Shown here piece after piece: positions 17,544 through 25,451 of a stretch of 64,000 bases of DNA (position 1 is its first letter; each line of letters starts with the position of its first letter). The notes beneath the pieces are model-generated. The model did not search any database and was not told where the DNA came from. It worked only from the letters and a program-made list of their open reading frames with translations. Location: contig NZ_CP040871.1 of assembly GCF_006337105.1 (NCBI RefSeq), positions 2,622,501 to 2,686,500 of the forward strand. The letters run 5' to 3'. A program made the position numbers and the translations under genes. Source of the stretch: Thermomonas aquatica. GTDB lineage: Bacteria > Pseudomonadota > Gammaproteobacteria > Xanthomonadales > Xanthomonadaceae.

Positions 17544-18476
17544 ATGAGGGGAAGCGCCGCGTTCTTGCTGCTGTTGTCCGCGCTGGCGCTGCCGGTGATG
17601 GCCGGCAATGTCTATCGCTGCGATGCCGGCGACGGGGTGACCTCCTATTCGAACAAGCGCGTTCCCGGCGCCAGTTGCAGGCTTGTCGGCAGCTACAAGG
17701 CGCAGCGTCCCGCCAAACCCAGGCCGAAACCCGCCGCCACGGTCGCCTCCGCAGGCGCCGCGGCGAACGAGCCCCAGACCCTGCCGAAGGGCGTGGCGAT
17801 GGGCGTCCCGCCTGCCACGATCATCAGCCCGCCGCCAGCCAAGGCCGCCCCGGCCAGCGCGCCGGTCGCCGCGGCCAGCTACAACGCCCCCCGGCTGATC
17901 CGCGGCCAGGTCTATGCCTACGTGGGCAAGGACGGCGTCCGCAACTACAGCAGCGCCCGCCCGCGCGGGGTGTCCGCCAGCGCGATGCGGACCATCAAGT
18001 ACAGCTACATGGAAACCTGCTACGCCTGCGCGGCCAAGCCGGGGGTCAATTTCGGCACCCTGCGCCTGAACACCGCGGCCTACCAGGCCGAAATCGCCGC
18101 CGCTGCGCGTGAGCACGGGGTCGACGAGGCCATCGTCCGCGCCATCATCCATGCCGAATCGGCCTACAACCCGCTGGCGCTGTCGCGGGTCGGCGCGCAG
18201 GGCCTGATGCAGCTGATGCCGGCCACCGCGCGCCGGTTCGGGGTCAGCGACGCCTTCAACCCGCAGCAGAACATCCAGGGCGGGGTGAAATACCTGGCTT
18301 GGCTGCTGAAGCGCTTCAACGGCAACCTGAGCCTGGCCGCGGCCGGCTACAACGCCGGCGAGGGCGCGGTGGACAAGTACAACGGCGTGCCGCCGTACAG
18401 CGAGACCCGCCGCTACGTGGACCGGGTGGGCGTATTGGCCGAGCGCTACCGGGGCAGCCTGGCCGCCGCACGCTGA
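17544..18476 (+). CDS. Lytic transglycosylase, SLT domain
   Basis: A 310-residue secreted peptidoglycan lytic enzyme. A signal peptide (residues 1-21, ending PVMAG) is followed by a short cysteine-containing DUF4124-like segment (VYRCDAGDGVTSYSNKRV), a Pro/Ala linker, and the C-terminal SLT domain (about 185-300). The catalytic glutamate lies in IHAESAYNPLALS, followed by GAQGLMQLMPATARRFGV and AAGYNAGEGAVDKYNGVPPY. The ATG at 17544 is chosen because GAGGGGAG lies 10 bases upstream; the ORF begins earlier at 17508. A TATAAA box (17494-17499) in an AT-rich patch could be its -10. Confidence 0.88.
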   Translation: MRGSAAFLLLLSALALPVMAGNVYRCDAGDGVTSYSNKRVPGASCRLVGSYKAQRPAKPRPKPAATVASAGAAANEPQTLPKGVAMGVPPATIISPPPAKAAPASAPVAAASYNAPRLIRGQVYAYVGKDGVRNYSSARPRGVSASAMRTIKYSYMETCYACAAKPGVNFGTLRLNTAAYQAEIAAAAREHGVDEAIVRAIIHAESAYNPLALSRVGAQGLMQLMPATARRFGVSDAFNPQQNIQGGVKYLAWLLKRFNGNLSLAAAGYNAGEGAVDKYNGVPPYSETRRYVDRVGVLAERYRGSLAAAR

Positions 18477-18493
18477 GTTTCGGCGCGGGCGGA

Positions 18494-18523
18494 TTGTCGG
18501 CCCGTTAAGCGTTCCGTTACACT
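18494..18523 (+). promoter_or_regulatory. Candidate promoter of petABC
   Basis: TTGTCG (18494-18499) and TACACT (18518-18523) are separated by 18 bases upstream of petA, with about 85 bases of leader before the start codon. The match to the sigma-70 consensus is moderate, four of six in each box. The leader also has a run of T residues just before the ribosome site. The position fits the head of the three-gene bc1 operon. Confidence 0.35.
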
Positions 18524-18607
18524 TCCCCGTCTTTTGCGGCAGGCCAGCGCGCGCCAGCGCTCCGCGAGTCTCCGCAACCGTTGTTTTGCTTTTTTTCGGA
18601 GTGCGGG

Positions 18608-19207
18608 ATGGCCAACGAAGAGGTCAACACCGGCCGGCGCAGGTTCCTCACCGCGACCACGGCCGTGGTCGGTGCGGTGGGAGCGGGGTTCGCCGCGGTG
18701 CCTTTCATCAAGTCCTGGAGCCCCAGTGCGCGGGCCCGCTTCGCCGGTGCGCCGGTGAGCCAGGACATCAGTGCGCTGGCTGAAGGCGCGCAGATGGTGA
18801 TCAACTGGCGCGGCCAGCCGATCTACATCGCCCGCCGCTCGAAGGCGATGCTGGACGTGATGAAGTCGCTGGACGGCATGCTGGCCGACCCGGCTTCGTC
18901 CAACGCCGACCAGCAGCCGAAGTACGCGCAGAACCCGACCCGTTCGATCAAGCCGGAGATTTCCGTGCTGGTCGGCGTGTGCACCCACCTCGGCTGCGCC
19001 CCGGAGTTCAAGCCGGAAGTGAAGCCGGAACCGTTCGACCCGGACTGGAAGGGCGGCTACTTCTGCCCCTGCCACAAGTCGCGCTACGACCTGGCCGGCC
19101 GCGTGCTGAAGGCGCAGCCGGCGCCGGCCAACCTGCCGGTGCCGCCGTACCACTTCGAGAACGACGACACCGTCGTCATCGGCGTCGACCCGAAGGGAGC
19201 TGCCTAA
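18608..19207 (+). CDS. petA: Ubiquinol-cytochrome c reductase, Rieske iron-sulfur subunit
   Basis: A 199-residue Rieske protein of the cytochrome bc1 complex. The twin-arginine motif RRRFLT at residues 10-15 before a hydrophobic helix indicates Tat export with the helix kept as anchor. The [2Fe-2S] cluster binding boxes CTHLGC (Cys125, His127, Cys130) and CPCH (Cys153, Cys155, His156) are complete, with SRYDLAGR after the second. It takes an electron from ubiquinol and passes it to cytochrome c1. The start ATG at 18608 follows a CGGAGTGCGGG ribosome site. petB starts three bases after its stop. Confidence 0.97.
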   Translation: MANEEVNTGRRRFLTATTAVVGAVGAGFAAVPFIKSWSPSARARFAGAPVSQDISALAEGAQMVINWRGQPIYIARRSKAMLDVMKSLDGMLADPASSNADQQPKYAQNPTRSIKPEISVLVGVCTHLGCAPEFKPEVKPEPFDPDWKGGYFCPCHKSRYDLAGRVLKAQPAPANLPVPPYHFENDDTVVIGVDPKGAA

Positions 19208-19210
19208 GCC

Positions 19211-20482
19211 ATGGCGAACATGATCACCCGCGGCGTCGAAACCGCCTGGAACTGGGTCAACGAGCGCGCGCCCGGCATGATGCCGATGTACCGCAAGCAC
19301 ATGACCGAGTACTACGCGCCGAAGAACTTCAACTTCTGGTACTACATGGGCTCGCTGGCCATGCTGGTGCTGGTCAACCAGATCGTCACCGGCATCTTCC
19401 TGACGATGCACTTCAAGCCGAGCGCGGCGGAAGCCTTCGCTTCGGTCGAGTACATCATGCGCGACGTGGAGTGGGGCTGGCTGATCCGCTACATGCACAG
19501 CACCGGCGCCTCGCTGTTCTTCATCGTGGTCTACCTGCACATGTTCCGCGGCCTGATGTACGGCAGCTACCAGAAGCCGCGCGAGCTGGTCTGGCTGCTG
19601 GGCATGGTGATCTACCTGGTGCTGATGGCCGAAGCCTTCATGGGCTACGTGCTGCCGTGGGGCCAGATGTCGTACTGGGGCGCCAAGGTGATCATCTCGC
19701 TGTTCGGCGCGATCCCGGTGGTCGGCACCGGCCTGACCGAATGGATCATGGGCGACTTCAACCCCGGCGACGCCACCCTGAACCGCTTCTTCGCCCTGCA
19801 CGTGATCGCGCTGCCGCTGGTGCTGCTGCTGCTGGTCGTGCTGCACCTGGGCGCGCTGCACGAAGTGGGTTCCAACAACCCGGACGGCGTCGACATCAAG
19901 AAGGGCCCGAAGGGCAACCGCTGGGATCCGAACAAGCCGGCCGACGGCATCCCGTTCCACCCGTACTACACGGTGAAGGACCTGTTCGGCGTCGGCTTCT
20001 TCCTGATCATCGCCGCCTTCATCATCTTCTTCGCCCCGACCTTCGGCGGCTGGTTCCTCGAGCACGACAACTTCACCGAGGCCAACCCGCTGGTCACCCC
20101 GGAGCACATCAAGCCGGTCTGGTACTTCACCCCGTACTACGCCATGTTGCGCGTGATCCCCTCGTTCTTCGGGATCAAGCTGTGGGGCGTGCTGGTGATG
20201 TTCGGCGCGATCGTGATGCTGTTCCTGGTGCCGTGGCTGGACAAGTCCAAGGTCAAGTCGTACCGCTACCGCGGCCTGCTCAGCTGGGCGATGCTGCTGA
20301 TGTTCGCGGTCAGCTTCCTGTGGCTGGCCAAGATCGGCGCCGGCCCGGGCACCGACCCGGTCGAGGCGATCATCGGCCGCGTGCTGACCTTCCTGTATTT
20401 CGCCTTCTTCATCACCATGCCGGTGTGGACGAAGCTCGACAAGACCAAGCCGGTGCCGGAACGGGTGACGATGCATGACTAA
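19211..20482 (+). CDS. petB: Ubiquinol-cytochrome c reductase, cytochrome b subunit
   Basis: A 423-residue di-haem membrane protein of the bc1 complex. The heme-bearing helices are visible: RYMHSTGASLFFIVVYLHMF holds the first pair of histidines (about residues 98 and 112), and LHVIALPLVLLLLVVLHLG the second pair. The Qo-site PEWY-type position is PVWY (PEHIKPVWYFTPYYAML). Two further C-terminal helices complete the usual eight. It overlaps petC by 8 bases, which points to coupled translation and equal subunit supply. Confidence 0.97.
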   Translation: MANMITRGVETAWNWVNERAPGMMPMYRKHMTEYYAPKNFNFWYYMGSLAMLVLVNQIVTGIFLTMHFKPSAAEAFASVEYIMRDVEWGWLIRYMHSTGASLFFIVVYLHMFRGLMYGSYQKPRELVWLLGMVIYLVLMAEAFMGYVLPWGQMSYWGAKVIISLFGAIPVVGTGLTEWIMGDFNPGDATLNRFFALHVIALPLVLLLLVVLHLGALHEVGSNNPDGVDIKKGPKGNRWDPNKPADGIPFHPYYTVKDLFGVGFFLIIAAFIIFFAPTFGGWFLEHDNFTEANPLVTPEHIKPVWYFTPYYAMLRVIPSFFGIKLWGVLVMFGAIVMLFLVPWLDKSKVKSYRYRGLLSWAMLLMFAVSFLWLAKIGAGPGTDPVEAIIGRVLTFLYFAFFITMPVWTKLDKTKPVPERVTMHD

Positions 20483-21218
20483 GAACTTCGCAACCCGCGC
20501 CGCGACGTTCGCCGCCGGCCTGCTGCTGTCCACCGTGGCCCTGGCCAACGAGACCGCCGGCCTGCAACAGGCGGGCACCGACCTCGACGACAAGGCCTCG
20601 CTGCAGCGCGGCGCGCAGCTGTTCATGAACAACTGCAGCGGCTGCCATTCGCTGAAGTACCTGCGCTACGCGCGCATCGGCGAGGACCTGGATCTGACCG
20701 AGGACGAGGTGCAGCAGAACCTCAACCTCAACGGCGGCAAGATCGGCGACCACGTGATCTCGCCGATGACCGAACAGATGGGCAAGGCCGCGTTCGGCAA
20801 GGCGCCGCCGGACCTGTCGGTGATCGCGCGCGTGCGCGGCAGCGACTGGATCTACACCTACCTGAAATCGTTCTACCTGGACGAGTCGCGCCCGGTCGGC
20901 TGGAACAACAAGCTGTTCGCCAACGCCTCGATGCCGAACCCGCTGTGGGAGATGCAGGGCCTGCAGCAGCCGGTGTACGGCAAGAAGACCGCGACGGGCG
21001 AAATGCCGGTCGAGGGCTTCACGATCAGCCAGCCGGGCACGCAGACGCCGGAACAGTTCGACCAGACCGTTCGCGACATCACGGCCTTCCTCGAGTACGC
21101 CGGCGAACCGGCGGCGATCAAGCGCCAGGGGATCGGCGTGTGGGCGGTCCTGTTCCTGGCCTTCTTCACCTTCATCGCCTACCTGCTGAAGAAGGAATAC
21201 TGGCGGGACGTTCACTGA
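20475..21218 (+). CDS. petC: Ubiquinol-cytochrome c reductase, cytochrome c1 subunit
   Basis: A 247-residue c-type cytochrome. After a signal peptide (about residues 1-25, ending VALAN) comes the haem attachment motif CSGCH (Cys54, Cys57, His58) in NNCSGCHSLKYLRY, with a methionine ligand probably in NPLWEMQGL. A single C-terminal helix (VWAVLFLAFFTFIAYLL) anchors the domain on the periplasmic face. It completes the three-subunit bc1 complex encoded here. Confidence 0.97.
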   Translation: MTKNFATRAATFAAGLLLSTVALANETAGLQQAGTDLDDKASLQRGAQLFMNNCSGCHSLKYLRYARIGEDLDLTEDEVQQNLNLNGGKIGDHVISPMTEQMGKAAFGKAPPDLSVIARVRGSDWIYTYLKSFYLDESRPVGWNNKLFANASMPNPLWEMQGLQQPVYGKKTATGEMPVEGFTISQPGTQTPEQFDQTVRDITAFLEYAGEPAAIKRQGIGVWAVLFLAFFTFIAYLLKKEYWRDVH

Positions 21219-21256
21219 CGCAGCGTTGCGCGCGACACGGGGAACGAAGCTTTGCG

Positions 21257-21279
21257 GCCGCCTGCATCGTGCAGGCGGC
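21257..21279. repeat. Perfect hairpin between petC and sspA
   Basis: GCCGCCTGCA (21257-21266) and TGCAGGCGGC (21270-21279) form a perfect 10-base stem with a 3-base loop, 38 bases after the petC stop. No T-run follows, so it is a weak candidate for a factor-independent terminator and a better one for mRNA stabilisation or for setting the ratio between petABC and sspA transcripts. Confidence 0.55.
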
Positions 21280-21320
21280 GCGGGTGCGGCCGGCGGGGTC
21301 CGGGCGCAGGAGTTGTCCTG

Positions 21321-21959
21321 ATGATGGCTGTGAGTCCGCGCATGCGTAACGCCCTGACCTTGTTCTCCTCGGTCGACGACGTCCTCTGCCACCGCGTCCG
21401 CCTGGTGCTGGCCGCCAAGGGCGTCACCTACGACCTGATCCCGGTGGATCCGCAGAACCCGCCGGAAGACCTGATCGACCTCAATCCCTACCACTCGGTG
21501 CCGACCCTGGTCGAGCGCGACCTGGTGCTCTACGCGGCCAGCGTGGTCAGCGAATACCTGGACGAGCGCTACCCGCACCCGCCGCTGATGCCGGTCGACC
21601 CGCTCTCGCGGGCGCGCCTGCGCCTGGCCATGCTGCGCATCGAGCACGACTGGGTGCCGCAGGTGCAGGCGATCCAGTTGGGCAACAAGCAGCAGGCCGA
21701 TGCGGGCCGCAAGCGCCTGAAGGAACTGCTGACCGCCTCGGTGCCGCTGTTCAAGGCCAGCAAGTTCTTCCTCAACCCGGAAATGAGCCTGGCCGACTGC
21801 GCGATGGCGCCGATCATCTGGCGCCTGCCGTCGCTCGACATCCCGCTGCCGAAGGACGGCAAGGCGATCGAGGACTACGGCAACCGCATCTTCCGCAACC
21901 CGGGCTTCATGCGTAGCCTGACCGAGAAGGAGAAAAACCTTCGCGAGATGCCCGCTTGA
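21321..21959 (+). CDS. sspA: Stringent starvation protein A
   Basis: A 212-residue GST-fold protein that binds RNA polymerase and changes promoter use during starvation and acid stress. The thioredoxin-like N-terminal domain (LTLFSSVDDVLCHRVRLVLAAKG, then NPYHSVPTLVERDLVLY) and the all-helical C-terminal GST domain (about 85-205) are clear; the usual GST catalytic residue is not kept, as in SspA. A CAGGAG ribosome site lies upstream of the ATG at 21321. It is followed by sspB, the standard pair, and preceded by petC as in many gammaproteobacteria. Confidence 0.95.
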   Translation: MMAVSPRMRNALTLFSSVDDVLCHRVRLVLAAKGVTYDLIPVDPQNPPEDLIDLNPYHSVPTLVERDLVLYAASVVSEYLDERYPHPPLMPVDPLSRARLRLAMLRIEHDWVPQVQAIQLGNKQQADAGRKRLKELLTASVPLFKASKFFLNPEMSLADCAMAPIIWRLPSLDIPLPKDGKAIEDYGNRIFRNPGFMRSLTEKEKNLREMPA

Positions 21960-21986
21960 CGACGGCGCCGATGACGGAAACCTGAG

Positions 21987-22451
21987 ATGGGCGACGATGC
22001 CCTGCAGATGACCAGCCACCGCCCGTACCTGCTGCGGGCGCTGTACGAGTGGATCGTCGACAACGGCATGACCCCGCATGTGCTGGTGGATGCCGGCATG
22101 CCGGGCGTGCGCGTGCCGATGCAATCGGTGAAGGACGGCCGGATCGTGCTCAACATCGCCGAGCGTGCCGTGGGCGGGCTGCGCATGGACAACGACGCGT
22201 TGCGCTTCTCCGCGCGTTTCGGCGGCGTCAGCCAGTCGGTGCTGGTGCCGCTGGAGGCGGTAATCGCGGTGTATGCGCGCGAAACCGGGCAGGGCATGGC
22301 CCTGCCGGACGATCCGCGCGGGGCGGCGGCGCCGATGGCGGCCGCGGCCTCGCCCGCATCGGAAAGCGAGGCGCCCGCGCCGGACGACGACGGTCCGGAC
22401 GGCCCGCACGAGCCGCCCAGGCGCGGCGGCCACCTGCGGATCGTCAAATGA
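21987..22451 (+). CDS. sspB: ClpXP protease specificity-enhancing factor SspB
   Basis: A 154-residue adaptor that delivers ssrA-tagged and other substrates to ClpXP. The N-terminal substrate-binding domain (about residues 8-110) begins SHRPYLLRALYEWIVDNGMTPH, a close family match, followed by an acidic Ala/Pro-rich linker and the C-terminal ClpX-binding tail GGHLRIVK. The start is ATG at 21987, 27 bases after sspA. A GC-rich stem (CCCGGC at 22509-22514 with GCCGGG at 22520-22525) lies beyond its end. Confidence 0.95.
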   Translation: MGDDALQMTSHRPYLLRALYEWIVDNGMTPHVLVDAGMPGVRVPMQSVKDGRIVLNIAERAVGGLRMDNDALRFSARFGGVSQSVLVPLEAVIAVYARETGQGMALPDDPRGAAAPMAAAASPASESEAPAPDDDGPDGPHEPPRRGGHLRIVK

Positions 22452-22541
22452 CCTGATCGCCCGGCCGGCAGGGCCGGAATCCATGTTTCCGATCGTCGAG
22501 CGGCGGTGCCCGGCTCTACGCCGGGACGGCGGAGGCAAGCA

Positions 22542-22880
22542 TCACTGCAACGGGAAGTTGCGCACCACCGCCTGCGCCGCGCGGCTGGGTCCGCTGAAAC
22601 CGACCAGTTTCTCGCCGAGCAGGACCACCCGGCCGACATGGCGGTTCTGCCCGTCTTCGGAATACTCGAAGCGGAAACTGCGTTCGACGCCCAGCCAGCC
22701 GTTGTCGTGCCGGCGCAGGCGCATGCCGGTGGCGTGCACCGACTGGTCCAGCCATTGCACCCCCGCCGCATGGCAGGCATCGCGGCCGATGTCGGCGGCG
22801 CGTTCGGCGGCGGCGCGCGCCGCGGTGAAGATGAAGAAGGCGGCGACGCCCACGACCATTAGAATCAGCAAGCTTGGCAT
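22542..22880 (-). CDS. DUF3301 domain protein
   Basis: A 112-residue protein with one N-terminal membrane helix (LLILMVVGVAAFFIFTAARA) followed by a small cytoplasmic domain with the DUF3301 pattern: ACHAAGVQWLDQSVHATGMRL, then RSFRFEYSEDGQNRHVG and VVLLGEKLVGF. Function is unknown for the family. It is convergent with sspB and divergent from the FHA gene, whose start lies about 70 bases away, so they share an upstream region. Confidence 0.82.
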   Translation of the reverse strand: MPSLLILMVVGVAAFFIFTAARAAAERAADIGRDACHAAGVQWLDQSVHATGMRLRRHDNGWLGVERSFRFEYSEDGQNRHVGRVVLLGEKLVGFSGPSRAAQAVVRNFPLQ

Positions 22881-22949
22881 CGCCCTAATGTGGTGGCGCC
22901 GGCCCGGAAGCGCAAGCGCGCGACGAACATGGAAGAGGCGAAGACGCGG

Positions 22950-23717
22950 ATGATGATGAAACTGGTGTTTCCGGCCGGCGACCGGCCGCAGATGCTGCTC
23001 GACCAGGGCGTGTACCGGATCGGCTCGGCCGCGGATGCGGACGTGGCCCTGGATGCGGACGGGATCGAGCCCCTGCATTGCGAGTTGCAGGTGGGGATGC
23101 AGGGCGTGCAGGTGCGCGTGCCGAACGGCATCCGGGTGCTGGTCAACGAACGTCCGGTCGATGGCCTGATCGCCCTGCGCGCGGACGACACGCTCGGCCT
23201 TGCCTCCACCCGGATCCGCCTGCTCGACGCGGCGACGCCGCACGCGACGCACGCCAACCAGGCAGCGCGCAATCATGATCCTGCCGACAGCAACGCCACC
23301 ATGGTCCGCCCGGTGGTGCCGAAATTCGTGCTGCGCGGGTTGTCCGGCGAGCAGTTCGGCCGCAGCTTCCCGCTACACGCCCACCTCAACGTGGGCCGCG
23401 CCGACGATGCCGGCTTGCGCATCGCGCAGGACGGCATCTCGCGCCAGCATGCGCGGCTGACCCCGGCCGGCGACGAGGTGCTGGTCGAGGACCTGGGCTC
23501 GGCGAACGGCACCTGGCTCAACGGCAAGCGCATCACCCGCGCGCAGGCCGTGCATGGCGACGAGATCCGCTTCGACACCCAGCGTTTCCAGTTGCTGGTG
23601 CCGGGACAGCCGCTGCCGGTGCAGATCGCCGACGCAGCGTCGCAGCGCCGTTGGCCGTGGCTGGTCGCGGTGGCGCTGGTCGTTGTGGCCGGTGCCGCGT
23701 ACTGGCTGTCGCGCTGA
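22950..23717 (+). CDS. Tail-anchored protein with two FHA domains
   Basis: A 255-residue protein. The first 90 residues form a divergent FHA-like domain (MKLVFPAGDRPQMLLDQG, YRIGSAADADVAL, LHCELQV); residues about 125-220 form a canonical FHA domain with phosphothreonine-binding features (LNVGRADD, ISRQHARL, LGSANGTWLNG). A single C-terminal helix (WPWLVAVALVVVAGAAYWL) with a short basic end makes it tail-anchored. It probably binds phosphothreonine partners; no Ser/Thr kinase is in the window. The start is uncertain: ATG at 22950 is preferred because GGAAGAGG lies 11-19 bases upstream, but ATG at 22929 is possible. Confidence 0.83.
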   Translation: MMMKLVFPAGDRPQMLLDQGVYRIGSAADADVALDADGIEPLHCELQVGMQGVQVRVPNGIRVLVNERPVDGLIALRADDTLGLASTRIRLLDAATPHATHANQAARNHDPADSNATMVRPVVPKFVLRGLSGEQFGRSFPLHAHLNVGRADDAGLRIAQDGISRQHARLTPAGDEVLVEDLGSANGTWLNGKRITRAQAVHGDEIRFDTQRFQLLVPGQPLPVQIADAASQRRWPWLVAVALVVVAGAAYWLSR

Positions 23718-23721
23718 GTAG

Positions 23722-24597
23722 TCAGCCGCCCGGCGGCGGGCCCAGCTTCAACGAGAAATCGATGGCGTGCACATGCTTGGTCAGTCCGCCGATCGAGATG
23801 CAGTCCACGCCGTCCTCGGCGATGGCGCGCAGGGTGGTCATGTCCACCCCGCCGGAGACTTCCAGCGGGATGCGGCCGTCGTAAGGCGCCGATTTCGCGA
23901 TGCGCACCGCCTCGCGGCGGGTGGCGGCATCGAAATCGTCGATCAGGATGCGCGTGCAGCCGGCGTCCAGCGCTTCGCGCAATTGCCCCAGCGTTTCCAC
24001 TTCCACGATCAACGGCAGCGCCGGGTGCATGGCGCGCGCGCGCGCGACCGCGGCGGTCAGGGAGCCGGCCGCGCGGATGTGGTTTTCCTTGAGCATCACC
24101 GCGTCGTACAAGGCCATCCGGTGGTTGGCGCCACCGCCCACGCGCACCGCGTATTTCTGCGCCTGGCGCAGGCCGGGAATGGTCTTGCGGGTGTCGAGGA
24201 TCGCCGCGCCGGTGCCGCGTACCGCGTCCACGTACTGCGCGGTGACCGTCGCGGTGCCGCTCAGGGTCTGCAGGAAATTCAGCGAGGTGCGCTCGGCGCT
24301 GACCAGCGCACGGTTGCGGCCCCGCAGGGTGGCGATCACGCTGCCTTTGGCGATGCGGTCGCCTTCGTTGCAGCGCCAGTCGATGCGCACGTCGGGATCG
24401 AGCGCGCGATGGGTGGCGTCGAACCACGGCCGTCCCGCGACCACGCAGTCTTCCTTGCACAACAGGTAGGCGCTGTCCGGCGCATCGTCCAGCAAGGCCG
24501 CGGTGGCATCGCCGGGACCGATGTCCTCGGCCAATGCCGCCTCCACGTCGGCCTGGATCACTTCCGCCGGCGGTGGGGCGAAAGCACCGGCGCTCAT
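23722..24597 (-). CDS. nadC: Nicotinate-nucleotide pyrophosphorylase (quinolinate phosphoribosyltransferase)
   Basis: A 291-residue enzyme of de novo NAD synthesis that converts quinolinate and PRPP to nicotinate mononucleotide with release of CO2. Family motifs are clear: EDIGPGDATAAL near residue 20, SAERTSLNFLQTLSGTAT near 105, DTRKTIPGLR near 135, GGGANHRMALYDAVMLKENH near 155, and EVSGGVDMTTL near 245. The start ATG at 24597 overlaps the stop of the upstream Trm112-like gene by four bases. Only 4 bases separate it from the convergent FHA gene. Confidence 0.95.
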   Translation of the reverse strand: MSAGAFAPPPAEVIQADVEAALAEDIGPGDATAALLDDAPDSAYLLCKEDCVVAGRPWFDATHRALDPDVRIDWRCNEGDRIAKGSVIATLRGRNRALVSAERTSLNFLQTLSGTATVTAQYVDAVRGTGAAILDTRKTIPGLRQAQKYAVRVGGGANHRMALYDAVMLKENHIRAAGSLTAAVARARAMHPALPLIVEVETLGQLREALDAGCTRILIDDFDAATRREAVRIAKSAPYDGRIPLEVSGGVDMTTLRAIAEDGVDCISIGGLTKHVHAIDFSLKLGPPPGG

Positions 24598-24863
24598 GCT
24601 TTCGGGAATCCTTCGACCTGGGCGGTGGCGATGCCGTCCTCGACCAGCAGCACCGGGATGCCGTCGTCGATCCGGTACACGGTCCTGCGGTCGCGGGTCA
24701 CCAGCGCTTCGCGCAGGGCATCGGCTTGCGGGCCCTCGTCGTTGCGCCTGATGCCGCCGGCGGCGATGGCGCGATTCAGTGCGTCCAGCCCGGCGGCTTC
24801 CAGCATCGCCAGCGGCTGGCGGGAAGCGGGGCAGACCAGGATGTCCAACAGTTTGCGATCCAT
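24594..24863 (-). CDS. Trm112-like small protein
   Basis: An 89-residue protein beginning MDRKLLDILVCPASRQPL and ending in IDDGIPVLLVEDG, the two halves of the Trm112/YcaR (UPF0434) fold. An insert of about 30 residues separates them. Only the first cysteine of the usual zinc-binding set remains, so metal binding is doubtful. Eukaryotic Trm112 activates methyltransferases; the bacterial role is not settled. Its stop overlaps the nadC start as ATGA, so the two are translated together. Confidence 0.75.
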   Translation of the reverse strand: MDRKLLDILVCPASRQPLAMLEAAGLDALNRAIAAGGIRRNDEGPQADALREALVTRDRRTVYRIDDGIPVLLVEDGIATAQVEGFPKA

Positions 24864-24947
24864 GTCGATGCGGTGCGGGCATGCCGATAGGGGATGGGGA
24901 TCGGTAGAATACCGTTTTGCAGCAGGCGCAATGCCGCAGGACAGGAC

Positions 24948-25451
24948 ATGGCAGCAGCAGGCGACGCACCACTGGTCGGCATCGTGATGGGCTCCCGATC
25001 CGACTGGGAGACCATGCAGCATGCCGCCGCCAAGCTCGAGGCGCTGGGCGTGCCGCACGAAGCGCGCGTGGTCTCCGCGCACCGCACGCCGGACGTGCTG
25101 TTCGACTACGCGGCATCCGCGCAATCGCGCGGCCTGCGCGCGATCATCGCCGGCGCCGGCGGCGCGGCGCACCTGCCCGGCATGCTGGCGGCCAAGACCG
25201 CGGTGCCGGTGTTGGGCGTGCCGGTGCAGTCGAAGGCGCTGAACGGCATGGATTCGCTGCTGTCGATCGTGCAGATGCCGGCCGGCATCCCGGTCGCGAC
25301 CTTCGCCATCGGCAATGCCGGCGCGGCGAATGCCGGCCTGTTCGCGGCAGCGCTGCTGGCAAGTGAGTTCCCGGCGATCGGCGAAGCGCTTGCGGCATTC
25401 CGCAGCAAGCAGACCGACGACGTCGCCAACAACGACGACCCGCGCAAGTAG
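24948..25451 (+). CDS. purE: 5-(carboxyamino)imidazole ribonucleotide mutase
   Basis: A 167-residue class I PurE that converts N5-CAIR to CAIR in purine synthesis. Motifs [13 protein letters not shown] (substrate phosphate binding, about residues 10-22), VSAHRTPD (His of the active site, about 43-50) and [11 protein letters not shown] (about 71-81) are complete. The ATG at 24948 follows a CAGGACA ribosome site. purK begins directly after its stop, so the pair is one operon. The start lies 84 bases from the divergent Trm112-like gene. Confidence 0.96.
   Translation: MAAAGDAPLVGIVMGSRSDWETMQHAAAKLEALGVPHEARVVSAHRTPDVLFDYAASAQSRGLRAIIAGAGGAAHLPGMLAAKTAVPVLGVPVQSKALNGMDSLLSIVQMPAGIPVATFAIGNAGAANAGLFAAALLASEFPAIGEALAAFRSKQTDDVANNDDPRK

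Noticed and set aside
22509..22525. GC-rich stem between sspB and the DUF3301 gene as a terminator
   Set aside because: The six-base stem is short and has no T-run on either strand, so it is not called as a feature.
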